64,000 nt of DNA from Deltaproteobacteria bacterium (lineage in GTDB: Bacteria > Desulfobacterota > SM23-61), in the NCBI GenBank assembly GCA_016875165.1, contig VGSF01000006.1, positions 1 through 64,000 of the forward strand, in the 5' to 3' direction. The position numbers were made by a program, and so were the translations under genes. This document shows, piece by piece, positions 48,098 to 56,961 of the stretch (position 1 is the stretch's first letter; each line of letters starts with the position of its first letter). A model generated the notes under the pieces. The model was given only the letters and a program-made list of their open reading frames with translations, was not told where the DNA came from and ran no database searches.

Positions 48098-48844
48098 ATG
48101 AAAAATATTTCCTTGTTCATACCCTGCACGGTCGATCTCTTCTTGCCCCATATCGGGGAAGCGACCGTATCCCTGCTCCGCCGACTGGGGATGAACCCGG
48201 TCTATCACCAGGAGCAAACCTGCTGCGGCCAGCCGGCCCTAAACGCTGGCTACCGGCAAGAAGCCAAAAAAGTGGCTAAACACTTCATCTCCGTCTTCGA
48301 AAAGGACGAAGTGATCGTGAGTCCCGCAGGCTCCTGCGCCTGCATGGTGAAAGACCACTATCCAGAGATTCTGGAGAATGAGCCAGACTGGCTGCGCCGG
48401 GCCGAGGCTCTCGCTCCCCGGGTATATGAATTATCCCAGTACCTGGTGGATGTGCTGAAAGTGGAGGACGTGGGCGCTTCCTTTGATGGAAAAGTGACCT
48501 ACCACGAATCCTGCCACATCCTGCGGGGTCTTGGGGTTTCGGAGCAACCGAAAAAGCTGATTCAAGCGGTGAAAGGCGCCCAACTGGTGCCCCTCAACGG
48601 CGCTGATTCCTGCTGCGGCTTCGGCGGGGAGTTCGCCATTAACTTTCCCGATATCTCCGAATCCATGTTGGAAGACAAGCTGGAAAACTTCCTGGCCAGC
48701 GGCGCCGACCTGCTGCTCCTTAGCGAGCCCGGTTGCCTGCTCAATATCGGCGGCTACTTGAACCGCAACCATCCGGGCAAGAAAATCATGCACCTGGCCA
48801 GCTTTCTATCTACAAATGGCAGGGAGGCCGGATATGGAAATTAA
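48098..48844 (+). CDS. lutA: LutA-type (Fe-S)-binding oxidoreductase subunit
   Basis: A 248-residue protein with two cysteine-rich CCG domains: EQTCCGQPALNAGYRQEA with SPAGSCACMVKDHY in the first half, and HESCHILRGLG with GADSCCGFGGEFAINFPDIS in the second. This is the LutA/YkgE pattern. LutABC oxidises lactate to pyruvate in many bacteria. The upstream AAAGGAGG is a strong ribosome-binding site. It overlaps lutB by 11 bases. Confidence 0.92.
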   Translation: MKNISLFIPCTVDLFLPHIGEATVSLLRRLGMNPVYHQEQTCCGQPALNAGYRQEAKKVAKHFISVFEKDEVIVSPAGSCACMVKDHYPEILENEPDWLRRAEALAPRVYELSQYLVDVLKVEDVGASFDGKVTYHESCHILRGLGVSEQPKKLIQAVKGAQLVPLNGADSCCGFGGEFAINFPDISESMLEDKLENFLASGADLLLLSEPGCLLNIGGYLNRNHPGKKIMHLASFLSTNGREAGYGN

Positions 48845-50288
48845 GACTGAACAATTCACCGAATTGGCCAAAAAGGAGTTGAAGAACGACCGTCAACGCC
48901 TCTTCCTCAAGTTAATCCCGCCGGTGATGCGGATGAAGCGGGAGGCCGGGTTCGGCACGCTGCCCGACGCTCCGGCCGCCATGGCCTGCGGGGCGGCGAT
49001 CCGGGCCGAAGCCATGGCCAGGCTTCCGGAACTTCTGGAGGAGTTCGAGAAGAACGCCACGGCCAACGGGATGAAAGTCGTCTGGACGCGGGACGACAAA
49101 GAGGCCAACGAGTTTATAAGGAATCTGGCCAAGGAAAAAGGGATCCAGTACGTGACCAAGGGGAAATCCATGGTCACCGAAGAGACCGCCCTCAACGAAG
49201 TTCTGGAAGAGCACGGAATCGAGGTCTGGGAGACCGACCTCGGCGAATTCATCGCCCAGCAGCTCCATCGCACTCCTTTTCATATTGTGGGACCGGCCAT
49301 CAATGTCCCCGTGGAAGAGGTCCGGGACCTCTTCATTGAAAAAATCGGGCTGAAAGAGCCCACGCTGGACCCGGTGCAGTTGGGATACGCTGCCCGCCTG
49401 TTCCTCCGTGATAAATTTCACCACGTTAAGATGGGGATTACCGGGGTGAACATGGCGGTGGCCGAAACCGGGACGATCATCAACGTGGAGAACGAAGGCA
49501 ACATCCGTTTCACCAAAGCGTCCCCCCCGATCCAGGTATCGGTAATGAGCTTGGAAAAGGTGATTCCCACCATGAAGGATGCCCTCCACCTGGTCCGGCT
49601 CCTGTGCCGGAGTTGCACCGGACAGAGGCTTTCCGTTTATGTCTCCATGGACAGCGGGCCCAAGAAGAAGGACGAGATCGACGGCCCCGAAGAGCTCTAC
49701 ATCGTCATCGTGGATAACGGTCGGTCCAAAATTTATCAGGACGTCAAGGCCCGGGAGGTCCTCCGCTGCATCCGCTGCGGGGCCTGCTTGGCAGGTTGCC
49801 CGGTCTGGCGGCAAATCGGAGGCTATGCTTACGGTTGGGCATACTCCGGCCCCATGGGCCAAGTTTTGAATCCGGTGCTTCTGGGGCTGGACAAAACTCA
49901 GGAACTTTACCGGGCCTCCACCCTGTGCGGGGCCTGCAAGAGCATCTGTCCGGTGGGTATCGATCACCCCAGCCTATTCCTTTATTATCGATCCAAAGAT
50001 GTTCTGGAGGATCCTATTTTTAAGAGCAAAGACCGTCCTTGGGCGGAAAGACAGTTTTTCAGGATATGGAGCTTTGCAGCCAGCGCTCCCTGGTTGTGGA
50101 ATCTGGGGGTCCGGATGGCCCGGCCCTTTATAAATAAGGATGCCCGCGACGGGATCATCAGCAAAACCATAGGCCCATCCGCGGGATGGTTCCGGAAGCG
50201 CGACCTGCCCTCCATGGCCGGATTCACGTTTCACGATCGGTGGAAGAAAATGCAGAATACAGAATCCAGAGGGCAGAAGTCAGAATGA
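48834..50288 (+). CDS. lutB: LutB-type iron-sulfur lactate-utilisation protein
   Basis: A 484-residue protein. Residues 60-300 form a LUD domain (KGIQYVTKGKSMVTEETALN, GVNMAVAETGTIINVENEGN). A ferredoxin-like region with two 4Fe-4S motifs follows: CIRCGACLAGCPVWRQIGGY near residue 305 and TLCGACKSICPVGIDHPSLF near 362. About 100 C-terminal residues follow. I prefer the start at 48834 (GGGAGG upstream) over 48816. It works with LutA and LutC in flavin-independent L-lactate (or similar 2-hydroxyacid) oxidation, passing electrons to an unknown acceptor. Confidence 0.92.
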   Translation: MEIKTEQFTELAKKELKNDRQRLFLKLIPPVMRMKREAGFGTLPDAPAAMACGAAIRAEAMARLPELLEEFEKNATANGMKVVWTRDDKEANEFIRNLAKEKGIQYVTKGKSMVTEETALNEVLEEHGIEVWETDLGEFIAQQLHRTPFHIVGPAINVPVEEVRDLFIEKIGLKEPTLDPVQLGYAARLFLRDKFHHVKMGITGVNMAVAETGTIINVENEGNIRFTKASPPIQVSVMSLEKVIPTMKDALHLVRLLCRSCTGQRLSVYVSMDSGPKKKDEIDGPEELYIVIVDNGRSKIYQDVKAREVLRCIRCGACLAGCPVWRQIGGYAYGWAYSGPMGQVLNPVLLGLDKTQELYRASTLCGACKSICPVGIDHPSLFLYYRSKDVLEDPIFKSKDRPWAERQFFRIWSFAASAPWLWNLGVRMARPFINKDARDGIISKTIGPSAGWFRKRDLPSMAGFTFHDRWKKMQNTESRGQKSE

Positions 50289-50365
50289 ACAGGGCAGTAA
50301 AACTCTTTCCAATTTCTTTATTCTGGATTATGTACTCTGACTCCTGAATTCCCAAGAGGTGCAAA

Positions 50366-51037
50366 ATGGAACAAAGCGTACGGGATGAAATACTTACAAA
50401 ATTGAAGGCGGCGCCGAAGGCGGCATTTCCTGCTCGCCCCCATCTGCCCCCCTACAAAACCCTCTCCATGGACAGGGAACAGCTTATTGCCGAATTCATC
50501 AACCGTCTGGCGGAAGAAGCGGTCGTGGTTCACCGGGCCAAAGACTTCCCGGAAGCCCTGGAAAAGCTTACGGTGGTTGCCTTAGAGGAGGGCTTGAAGA
50601 AGGTCATGGCCACCACCGATGATGTAGTCTTAAGGCTTGACCTGCCGGCCTGGGGCAAGAAGAATGACATCCAGGTCATGACTCCCGAGGATTTTCCCGA
50701 CCGGGAATCTTACCGGGACGCCGTCTTTGACCAGGCCCAGGCTGGAATTACCGGGGTCGATTTTGCCGTGGCGGAATCCGCGACCATCGGCCTGGTTCAT
50801 AACAAAGACCAGGCCCGCCTGGTGTCATTGGCCCCCATTCTTCATATCGCCATCGCGCCCGTGGATCGCCTCGTCCCGGCCTACGAGCAGGTCATTGAAA
50901 AAGTGTTTGGAAATAAGAAGCATTACCCCAGCCAGTTCGTCTTCATCTCCGGCCCGAGTATGACGGGTGATATTCAGGGAGTTCTCTTTAAAGGAATGCA
51001 CGGCCCGCGGAAGGTGATCGTAATTCTGGTGGGATAA
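50366..51037 (+). CDS. lutC: LutC-type LUD-domain protein
   Basis: A 223-residue LUD domain protein: KLTVVALEEGLKKVMATTDD, AQAGITGVDFAVAESATIGL near residue 130 and FVFISGPSMTGDIQG near 195, as in LutC/YkgG. It follows lutB by 77 bases and larA begins 4 bases after its stop. It completes the lutABC set. Confidence 0.9.
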   Translation: MEQSVRDEILTKLKAAPKAAFPARPHLPPYKTLSMDREQLIAEFINRLAEEAVVVHRAKDFPEALEKLTVVALEEGLKKVMATTDDVVLRLDLPAWGKKNDIQVMTPEDFPDRESYRDAVFDQAQAGITGVDFAVAESATIGLVHNKDQARLVSLAPILHIAIAPVDRLVPAYEQVIEKVFGNKKHYPSQFVFISGPSMTGDIQGVLFKGMHGPRKVIVILVG

Positions 51038-51041
51038 GGCC

Positions 51042-52277
51042 ATGAAAAAAATCTCCATCCCTTCCAGACTATGGTATGAGAACAAAGAATGGGAATTAAC
51101 TTTCCCTGACCGCTGGCAGGTAGATAATCTAAACCCGCCGGGATTTGAAAAGCCCGCCCTCAATCCCGAGCAAATTAGAGAAAAGATCGAGCATCCTCTA
51201 AAGGGGCCAACTCTCGAAGAAATAGCCAGGGATAAGAATCAGGCGGTGATTGTCTTTGACGACATGACCCGGCCTACACCGGTCAAGGACGTTGCCCCTT
51301 TTATCTTACAGTCCCTGCACAAGGCCGGGATGAAGAAAGATCAGGTGCGCTTCATCTGGGCCCTGGGGGCTCACACGGCCTATGACATGATCAATGCCCG
51401 CAAAAAATTGGGTGATGAGATCGTGGAAAATTACCCTGTATACAATCATGATCCCTTTCAAAATACCGTGCGCGTGGGCAGAACACCCACGGGAGTGGAG
51501 ATCTGGTTCAACCGTGAGTTTATGGCCTGTGACCTGAAAATCGGGATTGGATGCATCACCCCTCACGTTCACGTGGGATTCGGGGGAGGTGCCAAGATCG
51601 TCCTTCCCGGAGTAGCGGGGATCGAAACGATCAATCAGTTTCACAATCAGTTGTATAGAGATCGAGGGCGCGCCGGCCTGGGGAATTTTGAAAACAATAT
51701 CATGCGAGCTGAGTGCGACGCCGCCGGTGATGCAGCGGGGTTGAATTTCAAAGTTGATGCTCTGGTCAACCGCCGGGGACAGATTACCAACCTTTACGCC
51801 GGCCCTTTTCGGGCAACCCACGATGCCGGAGCGGCGGAAGGAAAAGACCATTATGGAATCCCCCCTGTTAGCGGCTATGATCTGGCCATCTTTAACGCCT
51901 ATGCCAAAGCTAACGAGTCGGCCATTGCCCTTCTCTTTTCTTTAATGCTCCTGAAACCAGGGGAAGGAACCGGCGTCCTGATTTCTGACGCCCCTGAAGG
52001 GCAAGTGCCCCATTACGTGATGTGGGCCTGGGGTAGCGACTATGGCGGCCGCCACTATAATCCGAGGCCGAAAGGGTTTGCTCAAAGGTTGATGAAGAAT
52101 TTAATTGTGCTGGCTCCCCACCCGGACCGCACGGGCCTTGACCTTGTCTGCCATGCCGATGACCCCATCATCGTCAAAACCTGGCCGGAAGTTTTAGCCA
52201 TTCTCGAGGAAGATTATCCCGGCCCGGCAAAGGTCGCTGTAGTGCAAGACGGAACCATGCAGTACATAAAAAAGTAA
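51042..52277 (+). CDS. larA: LarA-family nickel-pincer racemase/epimerase
   Basis: A 411-residue protein of the lactate racemase family (DUF2088). The residues known in LarA are in matching positions: H111 (LGAHTAYD), H175 (ITPHVHVGF), K185 (FGGGAKIVLPGVAG, the lysine that anchors the pyridinium dithio-nickel cofactor) and H201 (NQFHNQL). LarA interconverts D- and L-lactate; homologues act on other 2-hydroxy acids. The cofactor genes larB, larC and larE are not in the window. It is placed 4 bases after lutC, so it probably supplies the enantiomer that LutABC or the downstream UxaA-type lyase accepts. Confidence 0.88.
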   Translation: MKKISIPSRLWYENKEWELTFPDRWQVDNLNPPGFEKPALNPEQIREKIEHPLKGPTLEEIARDKNQAVIVFDDMTRPTPVKDVAPFILQSLHKAGMKKDQVRFIWALGAHTAYDMINARKKLGDEIVENYPVYNHDPFQNTVRVGRTPTGVEIWFNREFMACDLKIGIGCITPHVHVGFGGGAKIVLPGVAGIETINQFHNQLYRDRGRAGLGNFENNIMRAECDAAGDAAGLNFKVDALVNRRGQITNLYAGPFRATHDAGAAEGKDHYGIPPVSGYDLAIFNAYAKANESAIALLFSLMLLKPGEGTGVLISDAPEGQVPHYVMWAWGSDYGGRHYNPRPKGFAQRLMKNLIVLAPHPDRTGLDLVCHADDPIIVKTWPEVLAILEEDYPGPAKVAVVQDGTMQYIKK

Positions 52278-52283
52278 GACGCA

Positions 52284-52381
52284 AAGCGCATGGAGCATAG
52301 CGCATAGAGTATAAGCAACCACCTCAGGGGTTCTTACGCTATGCTCTATGCGCTCCGCCCTATGCTTTTTTTGAGGTGGTT
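52284..52381 (+). promoter_or_regulatory. Inverted repeats that can mask the next gene's ribosome-binding site
   Basis: AACCACCTCA (52317-52326) is the perfect complement of TGAGGTGGTT (52372-52381), which contains the GAGGTGG ribosome-binding site of the gene at 52384. A second imperfect inverted pair (about 52293-52315 with 52333-52355, TAGCGCATAGAG / CTATGCTCTATGCGC) overlaps the first in a pseudoknot-like or mutually exclusive way. It could regulate translation, or be a tail-type repeat of the kind seen after other genes. Confidence 0.4.
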
Positions 52382-52383
52382 TA

Positions 52384-52656
52384 ATGGAATATAACGCATT
52401 GGTGATCCATATCCGGGATAATGTGGTTGTTGCCCTGCGAAACCTGGCATTAGGAGAAGAAGTCAGGGCCAAAGGGGTTGAAGGGTTCCCCGTGTTGCAG
52501 GAAATCCCGGCCAGCCACAAAATTGCCCTCCGGGACATTCCCTCCGGGGAAGAAATAATCAAATATGGTGAAACCGTGGCAGTCACTTCCCGGAACATCA
52601 AAAAAGGGGAATGGGTGCATACGCATAACCTGGAAAGCAAGAGGTGGAAGAAATGA
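52384..52656 (+). CDS. UxaA/SuyA-type small subunit (SAF domain)
   Basis: A 90-residue SAF-domain protein: ALVIHIRDNVVVALRNLALG, PASHKIALRDIPSGEEIIKY and SRNIKKGEWVHTHNLESKRW. In altronate dehydratase this is the N-terminal domain; in sulfolactate sulfo-lyase it is the separate subunit SuyA. The next gene (overlap ATGA) encodes the matching large part, so the pair forms a split lyase/dehydratase. The substrate is a 2-hydroxy acid of unknown identity. Confidence 0.85.
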   Translation: MEYNALVIHIRDNVVVALRNLALGEEVRAKGVEGFPVLQEIPASHKIALRDIPSGEEIIKYGETVAVTSRNIKKGEWVHTHNLESKRWKK

Positions 52657-53810
52657 GAGAGATTACCGGCTATGCCAGAAAGAACGGGAAATACGGGGTT
52701 CGCAACCATGTCCTGGTCCTGGCCACGGTGGCCTGCGTCAACGGGGTCATCAACCGTATCTCCCGGGAGGCGCCCGAAGCCGTCTGCGTGCCCCACTCCT
52801 TCGGTTGCGGACGGGGAAGCTTAAGGGACACGCAGATCCTTTTCCGCATCCTGGCGAGTATGGTCCATCACCCCAATGTGGGCGCGGTCGTCTTGATCGG
52901 CCTGGGCTGCGAAAGATCCAACACCAAGAGTCTCCTGCCCTTTATCGAAAAGGCGGAGAAACCCATAGAGATTTTTAACGTGCAGGACTGCGGCTCTCTG
53001 CAAACCGCTAAAAAAGGGGCGGAAGCAGCCCGGCGGCTGCTGGCCGGGATCAGCGGCCAGACGCGGATCCCCCTCCCCTGGGAGAAGCTTCTCGTAGCCA
53101 TGGAATGCGGCGGTTCCGACGCCATGTCCGGGGTGACGGCGAATGTGGCCCTGGGCGCGGTCTCAGATTGGCTGGTGGGAAAAGGAGCCAGTGTCATCTT
53201 CGGAGAAAACACCGAGATGATCGGAACATCCCATGTGCTCGCCCGGCGGGCCAGGAATGAAGAGGTAGGCAAAAAAATCGTGGAGATGATCGATCAGGCC
53301 GAACAGAGGACCAAAGATATTATGGGCAATCTGGCCAGCTGGGTCATTTCACCCGGGAATATGGACGGAGGCATGAGCACCATCGCCGAGAAATCCATGG
53401 GGTGCATTCATAAAGGCGGCGCGACCACGATCAATCAGGTCGTGGACTATGGAGAGTGGCCGACCGAAAAAGGGCTGATCCTCCAGGATGGACCGGGCTA
53501 CGACGGAGATTCCATGGCCGGCCTGGCCGCCAGCGGTTCTCAGCTTATGTTTTTCTCCACTGGCCGGGGAACTCCGGCTGGGTTTCCAGCCGTCCCGGTT
53601 ATTAAAGTAGCCAGCAATACCAGGGTCTATCAAACCATGATCGATGATATGGATATCAATGCCGGGAGCTTAATAGAAGGCAAGTCGCTGGAAGAGCTGC
53701 GAGAGGAAATGATTGACCAGATGATCCGGGTAATCAACGGGGAAAAAACCAAGGCCGAGGCCAACGAGATGGACGTCTTTACCATTATGACCGTCAATCC
53801 TCCCTTTTAG
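52653..53810 (+). CDS. UxaA/SuyB-type large subunit, hydroxy-acid lyase or dehydratase
   Basis: A 385-residue protein of the altronate/galactarate dehydratase C-terminal family: YARKNGKYGVRNHVLVLATV, PHSFGCGRGS near residue 45, GLGCERSNTK near 85, AMECGGSDAMSGVTANVALG near 150, SPGNMDGGMSTIAEKSMGCI near 235 and FSTGRGTPAGFPAVPVIKVA near 300. The conserved Cys and His residues suit an iron-dependent lyase. The split arrangement with a separate SAF subunit resembles (2R)-sulfolactate sulfo-lyase SuyAB, but also other split UxaA homologues. Start at 52653 (GAGGTGG upstream, ATGA overlap). Confidence 0.85.
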   Translation: MREITGYARKNGKYGVRNHVLVLATVACVNGVINRISREAPEAVCVPHSFGCGRGSLRDTQILFRILASMVHHPNVGAVVLIGLGCERSNTKSLLPFIEKAEKPIEIFNVQDCGSLQTAKKGAEAARRLLAGISGQTRIPLPWEKLLVAMECGGSDAMSGVTANVALGAVSDWLVGKGASVIFGENTEMIGTSHVLARRARNEEVGKKIVEMIDQAEQRTKDIMGNLASWVISPGNMDGGMSTIAEKSMGCIHKGGATTINQVVDYGEWPTEKGLILQDGPGYDGDSMAGLAASGSQLMFFSTGRGTPAGFPAVPVIKVASNTRVYQTMIDDMDINAGSLIEGKSLEELREEMIDQMIRVINGEKTKAEANEMDVFTIMTVNPPF

Positions 53811-53895
53811 CCTTACCCTTATTTAACGTGCCTTGCCTTACGTAACTTAATTTTAGCCGAAAAAAGCTCTCAAATAAAAAATGATCGGAGGGTTT

Positions 53896-54468
53896 ATGAA
53901 AATCACCTGTGTGCTCGGAAGTCCCAGGTCCAATGGGAACAGCGCGGTCCTGGCCAAACGTTTCGGCGATACCGCCGAAAAACTTGGCGCGGAAATCCAG
54001 ACCTTTGCCTTGAATACACTCCATTACCAGGGCTGCCAGGCGTGCATGGCCTGTAAAACTAAAGCGGATAAGTGTGTTCTCCAGGATGACCTGACCGCTG
54101 TTTTGGAGAGGGTTCGGGAAGGCGACATTCTGGTAATGGCCACGCCTGTCTACCTCTGGGATGTGGCCAGCACTCTCCGGAGCTTCATCGAACGGACCTA
54201 TTCCTACTTCGTCCCTGACTTTCACACCAACCCAAATCCCAGCCGCCTTTCCCCCGGCAAAAAGCTCGTCTTCATCCAAACCCAGGGACAGCCCAGCGAA
54301 AACCTGTTCGCCGACCTTTTTTCCAGGATCGAGCCTATATTCAAGCGCTACGGATTTACCGAAAGTTACCTCATTCGGGGCTGCGGCCTGCGTAAATTGG
54401 GCGAGGTCGAAACCCGTGACGAAGTCATGAAACTGGCCGAGGAGACGGCTAGAAAAATAATGGCCTAA
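53896..54468 (+). CDS. NADPH-dependent FMN reductase/iron-sulfur flavoprotein family
   Basis: A 190-residue flavodoxin-fold protein. FMN loop VLGSPRSNGNSAVLAKRF at the N-terminus, a Cys-rich segment CQACMACKTKADKCVLQDD near residue 45, and ATPVYLWDVASTLRSFIERT near 80. The Cys pattern is like that of archaeal iron-sulfur flavoproteins. Start at 53896 with GGAGGG upstream. It follows the lyase gene by 85 bases and may supply or accept electrons for the operon (inference). Confidence 0.85.
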   Translation: MKITCVLGSPRSNGNSAVLAKRFGDTAEKLGAEIQTFALNTLHYQGCQACMACKTKADKCVLQDDLTAVLERVREGDILVMATPVYLWDVASTLRSFIERTYSYFVPDFHTNPNPSRLSPGKKLVFIQTQGQPSENLFADLFSRIEPIFKRYGFTESYLIRGCGLRKLGEVETRDEVMKLAEETARKIMA

Positions 54469-55203
54469 AAAGCGTTCCCAACGGCAGGGACCGTCCGATC
54501 TTACGGAAGGAGATAGAAGCTGGTCCATCCGCCGAAAAAGTAACCCCAAGGTTACCTGCATACTTACGCCCGGCTGGTCACCTCAGCCGCGCAAGGGGCG
54601 GTGATGAAACTCTGACTGAAATGGCTCCTTTAAGTATAAAAGTCAGATTTAGTCTTACGTATACTGTCAGCCAGGTAATGACTTTTTTCTGAAATATTCA
54701 AATGATAAATCCCCCCCTGCAATGCAATATTTCAAACGCAATCTTCAATTTGAACTTGAAAACCGAGGCTATTTCCAAAGGCTATTTTCCCCTTGACTGC
54801 TCATGAATAAGAGAGTATTTTGGGTCATGGGTCAGTTATTCCCATCTTTTTCTGATTAACCAACAACCTGCCCTCTATCCTTCTGGAGCAGAGCATGAAA
54901 AGGAATTTCCGGAAGGTGCCCATACAAAGACTTGAGGGGAATTTCTATTCCTTTGGAGTCATTTCTCTTCTATGGCTACAGTTTGCATTGGTCTTATCAA
55001 GTCTCGATAACAACAAAACCATCCGAGCACCGAAAACCTCTTTGGGGGCTTTTTAATTTCAGGTTTTTATATGGCAGCCGTTTCTTCTGTCCTGATTTCT
55101 GTTTACATAAGAACTTTTCCTCCACTTAAGCATGCTGTTGCCCCCCACTTGATCCATTGGAATGGAGCTAACGATTGCGGGCAGGCTCTGCTGTATTTCG
55201 TAT
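54469..55203. other. Intergenic stretch before the restriction-modification genes
   Basis: About 735 bases without a convincing gene; short frames have no family resemblance. A small palindrome GTAACC-CCAAG-GTTAC sits at about 54540. The composition becomes AT-richer to the right, toward the restriction-modification island. Confidence 0.5.
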
Positions 55204-55232
55204 TTGATAATCGGTTTAAGATAAAATATACT
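55204..55232 (+). promoter_or_regulatory. Sigma-70-type promoter of the restriction-modification genes
   Basis: TTGATA (55204-55209), 17-base spacer, TATACT (55227-55232), giving a leader of about 30 bases with AGGTAGGAA before the ATG at 55271. Confidence 0.55.
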
Positions 55233-55270
55233 TATCCCCAGAATAAGCGTTCTTACAGGTAGGAATAAAG

Positions 55271-56167
55271 ATGGAATTCATAAACAAGTTCTTGCACGGT
55301 GATTGCGAGGATGTTCTAAAGAAACTTTCCGACAATTCGATTGATTTGATTTTTACCTCACCACCTTACGCCGACCAAAGAAAAAATACTTATGGCGGCG
55401 TCAGCCCCGATGAATATGTGGACTGGTTTTTGCCGAAAGCCAGTCAATTCCTGCGCGTTCTTAAACCTACAGGAACTTTCGTCCTGAATATCAAAGAACG
55501 GGTCTTCGATGGCGAGAGACATACTTACGTTATCGAACTGATTTTGCGCATGAGAGAACAGGGATGGCTATGGACTGAAGAGTTCATGTGGCACAAAAAG
55601 AACTCCTACCCAGGCAAATGGCCAAACCGTTTTAGGGATAATTGGGAGAGATTGATCCAATTCAACAAGGCTAAGGAATTCCATATGTATCAAGAAGCGG
55701 TCATGGTGCCGGTTGGGGAATGGGCAAAAGACCGTTTAGCCAAACTAAGTGAAACTGACAAAACCAGAGACGAATCGAAGGTCGGAAGCGGTTTTGGTAA
55801 AAATGTCTCAAATTGGTTGGGTCGTAAGATGGTTTATCCCACAAATGTACTCCATATGGCGACCGAATGCTCAAACCGTAACCATAGTGCCACCTTTCCT
55901 ATTGAATTACCGGCATGGTTTATAAAACTATTCACCAAACCGGGAGATATGGTTCTTGATCCGTTTATGGGTTCGGGAACAACTGCATTCGCTGCTGTTC
56001 AGTTAGGTAGAAATTTTGTGGGGATAGATATCAATAAAGAATATATTGAGTTGGCACGGGAAAGGACGGCGCAAGAACAAATTCGATTACCCCATATCGC
56101 CGAGAAACGGCCGTCTTACTCAGTTAGAAAATTGCATACCAAGAATGGAGCAAAAGCTAAACGATGA
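55271..56167 (+). CDS. Type II DNA methyltransferase (beta class, probably N4-cytosine)
   Basis: A 298-residue methyltransferase. The catalytic motif IV LIFTSPPYADQR (residues 27-38) comes before the SAM motif I DPFMGSGTTAFAAVQLGRNF near residue 230, which is the beta-class order. The TSPPY form favours N4-cytosine methylation, though N6-adenine cannot be excluded. LNIKERV and WHKKNSYPGKWPNRFRDNWE lie between. It overlaps the restriction gene by 4 bases (ATGA), so the two are translated together. Confidence 0.9.
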   Translation: MEFINKFLHGDCEDVLKKLSDNSIDLIFTSPPYADQRKNTYGGVSPDEYVDWFLPKASQFLRVLKPTGTFVLNIKERVFDGERHTYVIELILRMREQGWLWTEEFMWHKKNSYPGKWPNRFRDNWERLIQFNKAKEFHMYQEAVMVPVGEWAKDRLAKLSETDKTRDESKVGSGFGKNVSNWLGRKMVYPTNVLHMATECSNRNHSATFPIELPAWFIKLFTKPGDMVLDPFMGSGTTAFAAVQLGRNFVGIDINKEYIELARERTAQEQIRLPHIAEKRPSYSVRKLHTKNGAKAKR

Positions 56168-56916
56168 AACCATTAAATCTCGATGAAGTTTATGAGTATG
56201 TGAATGAGAACATTATTGATTTTCACCAACGAAAAGTTAAATCGTTGGAAGAACTGCGTCTTGAGAAGTTGCTTACAAAGAATCCTTATCTGTTCAAAGC
56301 CAAGAATATCACCACGGCTAGCGAACTGATCACCAATCTGCTCGAAGCTTTCTTATCTTCATCCGAAGAAAAATTGTTTGGTGACTTTCTGGAAGGATTA
56401 GCAGTCTTTATTGCGCAGAAGACTTGTGGTGGTCACAAATCCGCTGCGTCGGGAGTGGACCTGGAGTTCCTTTACAAGAAAGTCCATTATGTAGTGTCAG
56501 TCAAGTCGGGAACCAATTGGGGCAACAGTTCTCAGCAGGATAAACTTGAGCAAGATTTGAAGAAGGCTGTTGCCAGAGTCAAGCAGTTAAAACACGGCGC
56601 TAATGTTCAGCCCGTTTTGGGAATTTGCTACGGGAAGACAAAGACAAGTTATGTTCGTGGTTACTTGAAGGTAGTTGGGCAGAATTTCTGGTATTTGATC
56701 AGCGGGAATAAAAATCTTTACACAGACATTATTGAGCCAATAGGTCACAGGGCAAAAGAGCATAACGAAAACTTCCTGTGTGAAAGAGGTAGAGTAATAA
56801 ACTTGTTCACAAGACACTTCATTGATGAGTTTTGCGATGCCACTGGCGCAATCAACTGGGTGAAACTTGTCGAGTTCAATAGTGGCAACTACGATTTAAA
56901 CAAATTCCTTGCTTAA
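56164..56916 (+). CDS. Type II restriction endonuclease, PmeII-like
   Basis: A 250-residue protein. KNPYLFKAKNITTASELITN, EAFLSSSEEKLFGDFLEGLA and the probable PD-(D/E)xK core ASGVDLEFLYKK followed by VVSVKSGTNWGNSSQQ (residues about 94-118) match my memory of the family annotated as PmeII type. The recognition site cannot be read from sequence. It forms a restriction-modification pair with the preceding methyltransferase. Codon use and base composition are more AT-rich than the flanking metabolic genes, consistent with transfer. Confidence 0.8.
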   Translation: MKPLNLDEVYEYVNENIIDFHQRKVKSLEELRLEKLLTKNPYLFKAKNITTASELITNLLEAFLSSSEEKLFGDFLEGLAVFIAQKTCGGHKSAASGVDLEFLYKKVHYVVSVKSGTNWGNSSQQDKLEQDLKKAVARVKQLKHGANVQPVLGICYGKTKTSYVRGYLKVVGQNFWYLISGNKNLYTDIIEPIGHRAKEHNENFLCERGRVINLFTRHFIDEFCDATGAINWVKLVEFNSGNYDLNKFLA

Positions 56917-56961
56917 GTTTTTTTTCGAATTCTGGGGACACCATACCTATGTATAAATTAC

